Origin: Phoronis australis
Lineage: Eukaryota; Phoronida; Phoronidae
Assembly (NCBI GenBank): GCA_002633005.1
Contig: NMRA01000297.1
Span: 43,909 to 107,129 of the forward strand
DNA: 63,221 bases
Direction: 5' to 3'
Shown here: positions 46,520 to 57,510 of the stretch, piece by piece
Layout of the letters: every line of letters starts with the position of its first letter
How positions within the stretch are numbered: position 1 is the stretch's first letter
The notes under the pieces: generated by a model
Told to the model about the DNA's origin: nothing
What the model saw: the letters and a program-made list of their open reading frames with translations, nothing else
Databases searched by the model: none
Position numbers and translations under genes: made by a program

Positions 46520-46694
46520 GTATGTCACTCTGTTTTATCAATTATTATTTATCATACAAATATGTAGGCTAATGTGATATCAGGTCATAGAAACAATATC
46601 ACAATGCTGCATCTAGTGGGCGATATTTGCATAATCGCACCAAATTTTGGAATTATGCCTCAAAATGAGACACTTCCCGTTATGCAGTTTCATG

Positions 46695-46942
46695 GGAATA
46701 GTATGGTCTTGGCATATGTGTAAATAGTATGATCTTGGCATGTGTTTAAATAGTATTGTCTTGGCATGTGTTTAAATAGTATTGTCTTGGCATGTGCGTA
46801 AATAGTATGGTCTTGTATGTGACTGTGTAAATTGTATGGTCTTGGCATGTGTGTATTTAGTATGGTCTTGGCATGTGTGTAATACTAAATAGTATGGTCT
46901 TGGCATGTGTGTAAATAGTATGGTCTTGGCATGTGTGTAGAT
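46695..46942. repeat. Minisatellite, about 26-bp unit
   Basis: Nine to ten copies of aatagtatggtcttggcatg followed by tgtgta. Intron S-T. Confidence 0.92.
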
Positions 46943-47224
46943 ATTCCATGTGCACCACACGGGGACACTCATCAAAAGAATGTTGGGAATGTCAAGTTAC
47001 CACATTTGACCATTGGTTTCACTTAAATGCATATTATTGTTGTTCATCATGCATTTTTCATATGATGGTAAACTTTATGTGCTAGAAATTATTAAATATT
47101 TCAGATCCATCCAGATGGACTGTCTCTTGCCTAGTGCTCTGTTTATGTCATCTTTTTGGCAATTTAATTAGTGTTTTCAATGGTGGAATGTGGCATGACT
47201 TTATCGTTAATTCCATAATTCTAG

Positions 47225-47272
47225 GCTCGGCAAGAAATCACGGAAGTGCCTTCTAAAGTGACAGTAACGTCG
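47225..47272 (+). CDS. CFAP43: CFAP43 exon T (48 nt)
   Basis: Acceptor ccataattctag, donor gtaagtgg. It encodes 16 codons (residues 964-979, ARQEITEVPSKVTVTS), too short to stand out alone. It is supported by strong splice sites, phase 0 on both sides and the human counterpart KEIVEVQATTTI. Confidence 0.85.
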
Positions 47273-47359
47273 GTAAGTGGATTTTCTTAAAAATGTTCAC
47301 AATACTTCATGACAAAATGTTGCTTCCATTATTATTGGAATTCTGTTGTTCTTGTTGTG

Positions 47360-47505
47360 CTGTTGCGTAGTCTACTATCTGGTCACAAGATACATTACTC
47401 ATCAGTTGCCCTGTTTGTGAATAGTCTACCATCTCCTCACAGTATACCTTACTAATCAGTTGCCCCGTTCATGAATAGTCTACCATCTGGTCACAAGATA
47501 CCTAA
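47360..47505. repeat. Tandem repeat, about 60-bp unit, 2-3 copies
   Basis: Copies share tagtctaccatctggtcaca, agatacctaact and atcagttgccctgttc. Intron T-U. Confidence 0.85.
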
Positions 47506-48650
47506 CTACTTGTTGATAAAGTAGTTTACCATTCAGTCATATTGAATGGTGCAAGAAACTGATTACTATCAGGTGTTAATCACCTAATTTTTTGATTGGT
47601 TGGTATTTAAAAATGTCTTGTTTCCTAGATGCACATTTTGAACCAATGATATTCATTACATTAGCCTATGATAAATAAACAAACAAGAAATGTGTATTTC
47701 AGAAATGCAAGTTATAGCAGACTAAAATTGTTTAATAAGTGAAGTGTGCCATACCACTCTGTTCATAATGCAAAATGCTCGTGATGGATCTCTGGGGTTA
47801 CAGGGACTATAAATCTGACACGCTTTTATCAGCGATTTCAATAGTTTAGTACCCATTCGGGCTGTAGGGGTAATAAACATGGTAATTATGCTTGGTCTGG
47901 CAATAGAACTAATAACGCCGTCAGGTAATGTATATAAGTGTGAAATCGCATGTTACTGGCCAAGGTTTGGGGTTTTCACGGGAATTTACACCAACCAGAA
48001 AATGAGGCGAGGTTTTTCGGGTCAGTCAATCATGACCAAAGCACGCTGTGGTTTGCTGCTGCGGTGTTTACAGAATATGTTTCAGTTCTCGTCTGATTTT
48101 AAAATTAAAAATGGTCAGCATATGACAAGGAATTTAGAATTATATTAGATTTAGAAGTGTCTGACTGTGTGTTATTTCTTTTTTTCATGGTGGAGCACAG
48201 TCTGAGTGTGTAAGGTCTACAGCAATTTCAAACAAATGGCCATTTGGCTCTAAGTGATGAAGTAAATCAGTGGTCAACATTTCCAACTTCTGAAGTTGAC
48301 ATCACATTGCTCTCAGATTTACACTGACTGAAAGAAAATATTTGTCAACAATTATTGTTTTCAAACATGCATAGAGGAAACAAGAGGGGCAACTTGCTAC
48401 CGAACACCTCTACTGTATACCTGAGTGGGAGGACTTATTATCACTCTTGGGTCACTTTGAACACCCCTACTCTATACCTGAGTGGAAAGACTAAGTGATA
48501 AACTTCTTGTCAGTCTGGAATCAGTTTGAAGCCTTTGAAGTTTGAATTATTGGAATATTAAATATGTTATTCAGGCATGCAGACTGTTACATGACTGTTT
48601 AGTTTTGACTTTTTAAAGTCAGTCACTTGAAATTTATGTTAGCCTTAGAT
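47506..48650. other. Intron T-U, middle part
   Basis: A direct repeat of gaacacccctactctatacc type occurs at about 48400 and 48462. Nothing else was recognised. Confidence 0.5.
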
Positions 48651-48654
48651 TTAG

Positions 48655-48850
48655 ATGTGTCTGTAATGAGCTTATGTTGTGATAAAACAACATCCGGATG
48701 TGATTGCTGATCTTTGTCTGTATGGGTTCATGTTGTGATAAAACAACATCCGGATGTGATTGCTGATCTTTGTCTGTATGGGTTCATGTTGTGATAAAAC
48801 AACATCCAGTTGTGATTGCTGATCTCTGTATGAAACCATGTTGTGGTTTT
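48655..48850. repeat. Tandem repeat, about 58-bp unit with internal hairpin
   Basis: Three close copies and one diverged copy of a unit with atgttgtgataaaacaacat, ccggatgtgattgctgatct and ttgtctgtatgggttc. The first block is a perfect 7-bp stem around gataaa, so each copy can fold. Confidence 0.9.
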
Positions 48851-48887
48851 TAAAAAATCATTCAGTTGTCATTGTTGATCTCTGCAG

Positions 48888-48951
48888 AATGAAGAGATAG
48901 AAGATGATGAAGACGAGGGTAAAGAGAAACCAGCTTTGATTGGTAGTATGG
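48888..48951 (+). CDS. CFAP43: CFAP43 exon U (acidic segment)
   Basis: Acceptor gatctctgcag, donor gtaagaat. It encodes residues 980-1000 (NEEIEDDEDEGKEKP to LIGSM). It is an acidic run that matches the Glu-rich stretch of human CFAP43. Leaves one base over. Confidence 0.88.
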
Positions 48952-48994
48952 GTAAGAATAAAACAGCATACTTAAGCTAAAATTAAGCAAGTTC

Positions 48995-49515
48995 TAGTTA
49001 AGATTTAATGGATGCTACAAGGCAAATAGTTACATTTTATGGATGCCACAAGGCAAACCATTAATAGATGCTACAAGGCAAATTGTTAATTCAATGGATG
49101 CCACAAGGCAAATGTCAACTTAATGGATGCCACAAAGCAAATCCTTACTTAAATGGATGCCACTATGCAAATTGCTAATTTAATGGATGCCACAAGGCAA
49201 ATTGTTACTTCAGGGTGCCACAAGGCAAATTGTTAATTCAGTGGATGTCACAAGTCAAATCGATGCTACAAGGCAAACTGATAATTAAATGGATGCCACA
49301 AGGCAAACCGTTAACTTAATGGGTGCCACAAGGCAAATCGTTACTTTAATGGATGCCACTATGCAAATTGTTAATTTAATGGATGCTACAAGAGAAATGT
49401 TAATTTAATGGATGCCACAAGGCAAATGTTAATTTAATGGATGCCACAAGGCAAGTAGTTAATTTAGTGGATGCCACAAGGCAAATCATTAATTCAATGA
49501 ATGTCACTAGGCATG
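48995..49515. repeat. Minisatellite, about 30-bp unit, about 17 copies
   Basis: The unit is taatggatgccacaaggcaa followed by attgttaatt. Intron U-V, starting about 45 bp after exon U. Confidence 0.93.
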
Positions 49516-49879
49516 CTTTAATAATTTGCTGCTGGTTTTCCAAGATGGTGTTGTTGGTTATTGTTAGTGGTGTTTGTGTTTAAGTGCGTTGTGCTGGATT
49601 CTGTCTGACATACTGGTGACTATCTTTTTATCTTATTCAAATATCACCAGCCATTTCAATTTAAGATGTGATATGTTGAAATAAGCCAAATGTTGCTGGT
49701 AATCTCAGCCATTCACCCACTCCATACTTGTAAGGCGATGCCTACATTTCCTTGTCTGTAAAGTAAGTGTTTATGACAGACTTCAAGAGAATGGAAGTTA
49801 TTTTCTTGAACTGCTTCATTATCCATTTGGCTTACAATGTAATTTAGTCCTCCAAATTCTTAAATTAATTACTTGCAGC

Positions 49880-50420
49880 GCCAATGGAACCTTAGATTTT
49901 GCTTGGTGACCTGGGAAAAATCCTTAGTCGCCATGTAGTCGCCCGACTGCGAGTATCAAAGTCAGTCAATAATTCCGCGAAATTCAATTCAACGTTTGCG
50001 TTGACCAGCAAACTTTAAATGACTAGCTGTTTTCCTAGAATTAATACCTTTGGTTCGCAATGTTTATTTCATGAAATCTGTGCATTTGCCACACAGCAGT
50101 CAGCACACATCAAGTACGTGCTTATATTAGAACAGGAAGTAAACTGACGAAAGTCGTAATTGTACGTCAAAAGTCAGGTAAGGTCAGTGACTCAGTGCCA
50201 CCAGTGCATGCAACTGTGTTCCTTGGTCAGAGGACTTAAGTTAGAGAATAAACATACATTAAGGTGGAGAAGGTACTTGTAAGGTACTGTGGGACACATT
50301 ACAACCGGCCACCTCAGATTTCATTCATTCAATTTTGGCGACCTCAAATTTCATTTGCCGACCTGGAATTTTTGCAAGGTCACCAAATGCTACTTGTCGC
50401 AAGGCTAAGCGACCAGCACT
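49880..50420. mobile_element. Possible short inverted-repeat element
   Basis: ttgcttggtgacctgggaaa (about 49900) and tttttgcaaggtcaccaaat (about 50370) are imperfect inverted copies, and gtcgcc / ggcgac motifs occur near both ends. No duplication or ORF was identified. Confidence 0.4.
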
Positions 50421-50611
50421 GACTTGTATGTCTTCACCCTTTCTGTATTAATTTGGAAATCATGCTCATTTTAGAACTAAACCTGCCAATTATGCTAAGC
50501 TGTCAAACAATTTGTATGTCTACTGATACCATGTTCAGAACTTACTTCTTATGTCTGACACCTGTCAATCTCTATTGTTCACTGTTTTTTTTCTACATCT
50601 TTCAATGCCAG

Positions 50612-50671
50612 CTGACATAGCACAAACATCCTCAGATGAGGACATTGTGTTTATGTATGTGGATGATTATG
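50612..50671 (+). CDS. CFAP43: CFAP43 candidate exon V, 60-nt phase-symmetric cassette
   Basis: Acceptor tttcaatgccag, donor gtaaattg. It would encode ADIAQTSSDEDIVFMYVDD plus YG with phase 1 on both sides, so exon U can join exon W directly in frame without it. In human the sequence passes straight from LLGSLSTDFGADTSLL to SQLDLHSRE, matching the U-W junction LIGSM/GAQYGGACDLLYSQ. It is therefore a lineage-specific or alternatively spliced exon, or a chance ORF with splice-like borders. Confidence 0.5.
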
Positions 50672-51109
50672 GTAAATTGCGTGATGCAGTTCATTTTAAT
50701 TTTTTTAACACTTTATTTAACCACGATATTTTGCTATCCAACAATTCAGTTTCACAATTATCAGATTGCTTTCTTTTGACCAATCTCATGATGGTTTTGC
50801 AATGCATGGCTAATGTTCTTTCTCAAAATCACTGATTTTGATCAGTTTGGCCACTGTCATAGTAGTGTTTGTGGAGATAACAATGTAGGGATCATGTTCT
50901 ACAAGCTCATGTTGTTAATAAGACAAAAGTCTCGTTAATGGATTATTTTAGCTGTAGTGACGGTGTTTCACTGAAAGGCGAAAATTCTGCCTAGTACACA
51001 TAATAGAATTCTCCAAAATGGAGGTGTAAAACCATCAGGTACTTTTTTACTATTAAGTATTTTGGAAAACTAACTTTTAGTAAGTGAACAGTTTTAAAGG
51101 GGGTCTCCT

Positions 51110-52400
51110 AAATATCTGGGCACATTATGCCGTCTTCTCTGTCCGTCCTTCGTCCATTCGGTGTCCGTCCAGCATTTGGTGCTCCAAAACCCCTCTATGT
51201 TGATAAAATTTTGCAGATATTATGCTCCTTTCTTGGATAGGAAGTTATGAGCAAATTTTCGGATGGATCCGACTACCAGTGCCCCATAGTGGCAATTTTT
51301 TACTTAAGTTTGCATCTGTATCTTTGGTGATCTCGAACAGATTTTCAAGAAATTTGGCAAACAGGTATCTAGTATTACAAAGATGACACCACCTTTACGT
51401 TTTTAAATGGATTTGACACATTTTTCTTCACCTAGTATCCATTTTCACGGTTTGTAACGTCTGCGCTCCCCTGTATACAGCTAAACCACCACAAGGATGG
51501 TTATGAAAATTGATAGAAATATGCTCTTACATTGAAGAGGACAGCTGATGATGATTTTCAGATGGCTTCGACTACAGTGGCTCTTCCTTGTGGCAATTGT
51601 GTTGTCTTTGCATGACTATATCTCCTAAACCATATGCAGAATCTTAATTGTTAAATTTAGGAAGTGATATATATAAAGGTGGCAACAAGTGATGACTTTT
51701 GGACGGATCCAGCAACCAGTATGCCCTCTAGTGGCCATTTTATTTTTTCCGTTTTGCTCTTTTTGTTTAGAGTTTGTTGAGGGATTTTTATGAAATTTGG
51801 TATTTCATTAAAGAGGCGATGACTTTTTTCCATTTTCAGATGGATTTGATGCAGTGCACACCTCGTAGTGGTCATTATTATTATTCTTGAGCCCATTTTT
51901 TGCGTCTGCCTACCTGTCGGCCAAACAACTCTTACAATGATTAATGAAAATTGACAAGCTTCTTGGTATGAAAAGAACATGTGACACTGATATTTTGGAC
52001 GGTACCAACTACTGTGGCGCATCCTAGTGCCAATTTTGTTTTTGTAGTGTCTGTGGCTGTATCTTCTAATTTAAAACCTTCTGCGGTATTGTTGAATTTG
52101 GCAAGTGTATATGAAGGTGGCAATACATGATGACAACGTTTGAACGGATCCTATTCCTGCTGTTCCCATTGTGGCAATTCATTTTTCTCCGTTTTCATCG
52201 TTTCTTTGTAGCTCCTTTGAACTTTCTATTGGCAAATAGGGCTATGGCACCTTTTTGTTTTGAGATGGATTTGGCATAGTGTACGCTTCCTAGTAGATGT
52301 TTTTTTGTTATGTTTTAGTCTATCCATTTCTCTATTGGCCAAAAGCACTCTGTTATGGAAATTTGGTAAATGTGTTCACAGGTGAAGAGCCCCATAGTGG
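51110..52400. repeat. Second copy of the TCCG / ctagtggca dispersed repeat
   Basis: Starts cacattatgccgtcttctct and gtccgtcc, like the copy inside 28149-29761 (gcattatgccgtcatctctg). It continues with degenerate copies of ggatccgac, tagtggcaatttt and atgaaatttgg. The (tccg)n run is shorter and the copy more diverged, so it is probably older. No hAT-like ends were seen here. Confidence 0.8.
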
Positions 52401-52922
52401 CAGTGCTGCACACAGTGGGCACCTATCTATTTGCTCCATGTTGCTTTTGTTTAGATACTACTAAGTATTACGTTACTTATTCATTTCTATGTGTTTCTGA
52501 TAAAATTTGATATTTACTTTCTTGACAGGTTTTAATAGTTAGTACTGTAGTTACACTTGAAAGTGTTCCTAGCACTAGTCGTATTGACCATTTGAACTTT
52601 TGATGGGAAACATTCTCCTCTGACTGCTGCACTTTTTATCTGTGGCCAGCACAAGCTTTGCACTACATTGTGTTGTCACTTTCAAGAGTTGAGTTGTTTG
52701 TTTATTACATGTAACTTGTTAATGTAGCTTAGTGTTAATGTTTAAAGCATCTTCTAATAGTTACCCTGATTAGATTCTTTGGTTGATTACCTGCTTTTTC
52801 AGCCTATTGTTGACTGATAGAATATGTCAGTTTGTTTGATGTATAGGTCTTCATTGAAACAAGTTAAGAAACAAAGTATCAACACCTTCTTTGTATTGGC
52901 ATTTGTATTGATTTGATTGTAG
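52401..52922. other. Intron V-W, right end, nothing recognised
   Basis: Unique AT-rich sequence before exon W. Confidence 0.6.
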
Positions 52923-53014
52923 GAGCTCAGTATGGTGGTGCATGTGACCTGTTGTACAGCCAGTTTGAATTACACAGCCGTGAACAAAAGGTGGCCCAGA
53001 TTGTTATGTTAAAG
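52923..53014 (+). CDS. CFAP43: CFAP43 exon W
   Basis: Acceptor tttgattgtag, donor gtatggat. It encodes residues 1021-1051 (AQYGGACDLLYSQFELHSRE to IVMLK). SQFELHSREQKVAQI matches human SQLDLHSREEKINQI. Phase 1 in, 0 out. Confidence 0.95.
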
Positions 53015-53114
53015 GTATGGATGCTTACAAACTTGACACTATATATTAACTAACAACAATGAATAATGGCATGCTCAAATAAAACATTCTGTCTCAATCA
53101 AGGAACTGGCTTAA

Positions 53115-54087
53115 AGGCGAAGGCAACCTTTTTTCATGTCATTTTTAGCAAAAATAAGGTGCGTTGATTATCCCAGACATATTTTTCACTTATTTACTGC
53201 CTTTCGTAATTTAATTAATTACTCGTCGTCTACTCCGGAAGTGACGTTTTGGGAGGCAAGAATTTCGCGCCAATTTCTTTTCATATAGTCCAACTGTGAC
53301 TCAGAGCAGTCGAGTCAGTCCTTGTTCTACCTCGGTTGTGATAAGTTCGGTCGTCGTTTGCTTTTGCTTATGAGTCGGTCAACATGCCACGCTGTTGCTG
53401 CGTACTGGTGTGTACTCATTATCGTCTCACGTACAGAGGAAGAACTGTCCCACTTGCCTGAGTGTCCCGCGACACACTCCCACTGGAGGGTGATCTGATC
53501 ACCCAAACTGCTTACATCCCGCCGTGTGACTCCCTCGCCACACACCTGGCACCTTCTAAATAGCTCCAATACAAGTCCACAATAAACTTATCAAACTTAG
53601 GCTCACCGATCTGTTCATTGGATGACGAACTGTCCTCTTCACTGGGTGTCGAACTGGGCCTGTATTCACTCCCACTACTCAACATCGCTGCAGGGCTGCT
53701 TACAGGCTCTGGGCTAGAGACAACAGTGAAGTGTGTCATCCTTCGGAAAGAGACGCAAGGTACCCAAAGCGCGTGTGCGACGATACTGAGTACATCCCGG
53801 CACGCAGCAACAGCGTGGCATGTTTACTAACTTGTAAACAAAAGCAAACAACAAACGAACTTATCACAATCGAGGTAGAACAATGACTGACTCGACAGCT
53901 CTCACAGTCAGACTATAATGAAAAGAAATTGGCGCGAAACTCTTCCCTCCCAAAACGTCTCTTCCGGAGTAGAGGACGAGAAATTAATCAAATTACGAAA
54001 AGCTGTAATTAAGTGAAAAATGTGTATGGGATAATCAACGAACCTTATTTTTTCTAAAAGTGACATGAAAAAAGGTTGCCTTCGCTT
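53115..54087 (-). mobile_element. Kolobok-like element with TTAA duplication and about 300-bp inverted arms
   Basis: TTAA at 53111-53114 and 54088-54091. The ends are aggcgaaggcaacc and ggttgccttcgctt. The inverted arms extend to about 53415 and 53795 (shared caatttcttttcat, acgcagcaacagcgtggca). The interior minus strand holds a broken transposase N-terminus. Kolobok and piggyBac elements both use TTAA; the peptide favours Kolobok. Confidence 0.75.
53327..53739 (-). pseudogene. Broken Kolobok-type transposase N-terminal fragment
   Basis: Read leftward, one frame (53739 to 53512) has a Ser-rich start and PKFDKFIVDLYWSYLE. An overlapping frame (53569 to 53327) continues LFRRCQVCGEGVTRRD and LQWECVAGHSGKWDSS. 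KFIV...L..LF..C..C, then C..GH...W, is the zinc-binding entry motif I associate with Kolobok transposases. The frameshift and the loss of everything downstream make it a remnant. Confidence 0.55.
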
Positions 54088-54527
54088 TTAAATGTCAATT
54101 TCTTGTCTTAGGAAAGATCATAACCAAGGTCTATCCCCTGTTAGAAATGCAAATTATACGATAAGTGTCTGGTCAAACTGTTTATTGACTGTGAAGTGCT
54201 TTTCAGCTTAGATGAAAATGTACTCCTTCAAAACAAAATTCTGTTTTTTCTGAATGCGGTTTCACTGAGATAGTTAAGATTATGTGGTACCTTATCGATA
54301 AATCTGTACATTTTGCCAAATATATTCGAAAACACGTGATGATTAAATTGATAGTTACGCAATCGAATTTCATTAATTTGAAACAAATCTGTTGTTAACT
54401 CTTTCTTTGTCAAGCGTGCCTTCCGATGAGTTAACAATACACTGCCTGTTTGTTTGAAGAGTTAGGTGCTTGCCTATTGGTGACAGGTTAATTAATCCTA
54501 CCTTTAATTGGAGTAAACTCAATTTAA

Positions 54528-55672
54528 CCCTTATCCTGCTAAGCCTCTATTCAGACAACTTTCCCTGTGTGCTGAGCTAAGTGGTCACCACTGCTGCTGT
54601 GCACTGGGCTGTTACGAAGGTCACTCAGATTAATGACCTAACATTTTTAAATTGGAAATTTGAAGGGGTAATGTCAAATTCACATAAAAGTTGTCTGCAC
54701 AAAAGTTGTTCAGAATTTAATGGAGATTTTCACCATATACATTTCTTTACCATAGCCTTTGCTGTAAATAATTCTATAAACTTTCAATCTGGACACCCTT
54801 TGTTTTTATATGTTTTTGCCATGAGAACATTATAGCTGCCACTCAAAAACCGTAATAAGTATTTTTAAAAGGGAATTCATGGGACTTGCATATTTAATAA
54901 AGCAGATTTGTAGTCTGTAACATCACATCTACAAACAAGAAATGTACAATAAATAACATAACTCAACTTTGCACGGTAACAAATTCATGACTGGTGCAGT
55001 CGCTTGCTAAAGTCTGTTTTGAAGTTTACCTTGGTGTGCAAAAACATGAGTGGGGACACAAAGCTATTCTGTCAAAAAATCACAAAAATATCTAGTTCTG
55101 AATGAGTTCCATCATGAGGCTCTGTATTATGCGTGAAGGGCGTGAGCCAATCATCGTCGTAGGCCCGTCCAAGTTCAGCTTCAGGGACCGTTAACTCCTC
55201 CAAAATTGCACTGAGATCCGAATCGATAGAATCTGCATTACTTGTGACTGTTGTATCAGTTTCCCAGTCACTGTCACCGTAACTTTCGAGTGCCAATTCC
55301 AGCTTGTTTTGACTATCTGAGTCCATGAACACTTCCTCAAGAAACTAGTCAACAGTCATCCTACCATGTTTGGCACCAGCCAAGATAAAACTTGTGTAAA
55401 CTTTCAAATATCTCGGCAAAAACTCGCCACAGCCATATGTTGTAAATCAGAAAAATGTACAGGAAACTATGAACTGTGGAATGCGCATGCTCACATATAT
55501 AAATAGCATACGGGGCTTCCACAATTTCTGAATGAAATACACCAGTGTCCTGGGGTGAGTACACCCTCCTTGCGCAGTCTAGGCGTAGCTTATTATAGGC
55601 GATTGAGTACACCCAACGCATTTTAAAAGGATAATTGGCTTGTTGGCTGACCTCGCCTAGTGCAGGTAAGGG
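54528..55672 (-). mobile_element. piggyBac-like element, internally deleted
   Basis: TTAA at 54524-54527 and 55673-55676. The ends are cccttatcctgc and gcaggtaaggg, inverted with a one-base gap. A CCC(T) start after TTAA is typical of piggyBac. The minus-strand ORF 55072-55332 is a likely transposase N-terminus. Only about 540 bp follow it before the far end, so the DDD catalytic core is missing. Confidence 0.75.
55072..55332 (-). pseudogene. Acidic N-terminal fragment of a piggyBac-type transposase
   Basis: An 86-residue frame rich in Asp/Glu/Ser (DSDWETDTTVTSNADSIDSD, DDDWLTPFTH), like the acidic leader of piggyBac transposases. It starts about 340 bp inside the right end of the element, in the orientation expected. 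It stops before any catalytic Asp region, so it cannot transpose. Confidence 0.5.
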
Positions 55673-55676
55673 TTAA

Positions 55677-56415
55677 GAACAATAGGCATACTGTTTTACC
55701 AACTCTTTATTGACAAGAATAGTAGAGGTTTTCTTCCCATTGTTTTAAAGAAATTTCTAGTTGTTCGCCTATCTGTCCAATTATGGTTGATGCATTGGGC
55801 TCTTAACTGTCCATTGGTGATTTTTAATTGACTCACATTTAAAATTTTTCTCTCAAGAAACTTGCTCTTCAGATGGCATGCTTGTATTGCCCTAGTTGAC
55901 ATAGCTAAATAAATGAGAACCAGCATTCATCTAGTGTGAATTAAAAGTACTAACAATTGCATTCCATCAGGAGGAGTTGAAAGTACCAATCATGGCTATG
56001 AAGTGAACTGCATCCCACCTGGGGAGTTGAAAGTTGTCCTCTTGGGCTTCTGAGACAATGATATGCAATCGCCCAAATGAACTCAATGGTCTATGCTTTC
56101 CTTTTCACTCAAAAGTCTCATGCCGAGTTATTTTTGAAAGCACTCTCCAGGCTGATCTGCTTTTCAGATATCTTGTGAATACAAAACAGTCATGCTATAT
56201 TTCCACATTGATTTTGTATATTTCTGTGATTTTTTGGTGGGATAACTTTGTTACATCAAACAAACAACAAAAATTAAAACAAGCCTTGAAATTGCATTTT
56301 CAAAACTACCACAGTTTCACAGGTTCGCTACTGATTTTTGAAAGGGTAGTTACCCTAAAAAGCTTTTGATTTTGCTCTCCTGCCAGCCCTGGGTATAGTT
56401 CATTACCATGAATAT
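55677..56415. other. Intron W-X, nothing recognised
   Basis: AT-rich. A local duplication ggagttgaaagt is seen at about 55972 and 56021. Confidence 0.5.
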
Positions 56416-56419
56416 ACCA

Positions 56420-56785
56420 ATTATGGGACATACTTCATATGAATCATGAATCAACGAGACATGAGACACTGTTACAGTTAGTTCATAATGAATTATGTGA
56501 ATCAGCTAGGAATGGTGTAATTCACATGAACCATGAATCAACCAGGCATGGGTGTAATTCATATGAATCATGAATCAACAAGACACGGGACAGTGTAGTT
56601 CATATGAATCAGCTAGGAATGGTGTAGTAAATATGAACCGTAAATCAACCAGGCATGGGACGGTGTACTTATTATGAACTGTAAATCCACTAGGCATGAG
56701 ACAGTGAGTGTAGTTCATATGAATCGTGATTCAACCAGGGATGGGTGTAGTTCATATTAACTGTGAATCAACAAGCCATCTGTGA
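56420..56785. repeat. Minisatellite, about 40-bp unit
   Basis: About eight copies of roughly tcatatgaatcatgaatcaa, ccaggcatgggacagtgtag. Ends about 70 bp before exon X. Confidence 0.9.
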
Positions 56786-56856
56786 GTCAACTTGCAAAAG
56801 TGTTTGATCTACGAAATAAAATGTTAAGCTCTGATAACATGATTGACTCTTTTCAG

Positions 56857-57063
56857 GATGCCATCCACCGGATCAAAGAGCACTTCAACAAGGAGTTTGA
56901 TGATGTTTATGCCAAAAAAGAGCAGGAGATATCAAAGATTGCTGATCGCAATAAGCGTATCCGTAAAATCTTGGCTGATCTTGACCTTACTGAGGAAGTC
57001 AGCGATCCAGAAATGAGCTTGATAGAGAAACCAGAGAGACTGTTAGTGGTGGAAGATCATGAG
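56857..57063 (+). CDS. CFAP43: CFAP43 exon X
   Basis: Acceptor gactcttttcag, donor gtgaggca. It encodes 69 codons (residues 1052-1120): DAIHRIKEHFNKEFDDVYAK, IADRNKRIRKILADLDL and KPERLLVVEDHE. Human has IYNIKRNFNSEFDAAY, RIAEIISDLEL and KPERALVVEDDE. This is the clearest C-terminal match in the window. Confidence 0.96.
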
Positions 57064-57510
57064 GTGAGGCAGAAAACAGGTTGTCAGATGCCTGATGTTT
57101 CTTGTGATGAATATAACCATAAGCATTGAATTATTTAGTCGAGAATTTCTTATTAAAAATTTTAAAGTCCCGTATTGAACCAACAAAGTCTTAATTAACA
57201 TGTGGAGAATTTCTCGCCTACACTGCTGGAGACCACTTAGATTCCATTTGCCCTTAGTCAACTTTTTATGCCTATTCAGCATGCCCTTCCTATTCAAGCT
57301 AATGAAGCAGAAAGATAATCCCTAATACACCAATAGAAATCACCGTGTTTTTCTCTGACATTTGCTTCGTGTTATAGCCCTAAATGTCGAAAGTGTAGGT
57401 TGGATGATATTTTAGATATTACAAATACTGTTTGTCATTTTATTTGTCTACTTTAATATTAACTGATTTGTTTTCTGCAGGAGTGCTATCTTTTAATTTT
57501 TTAACCTTGA

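Noticed and set aside
50612-50671. YVDD tetrapeptide in candidate exon V, as in reverse transcriptase active sites
   Set aside because: Only four residues match. No other reverse-transcriptase motif lies nearby in any frame, and the stretch fits as a CFAP43 exon.
53618-53830. Plus-strand ORF in the Kolobok-like element
   Set aside because: It is the antisense shadow of the minus-strand transposase fragment and of the inverted arm.
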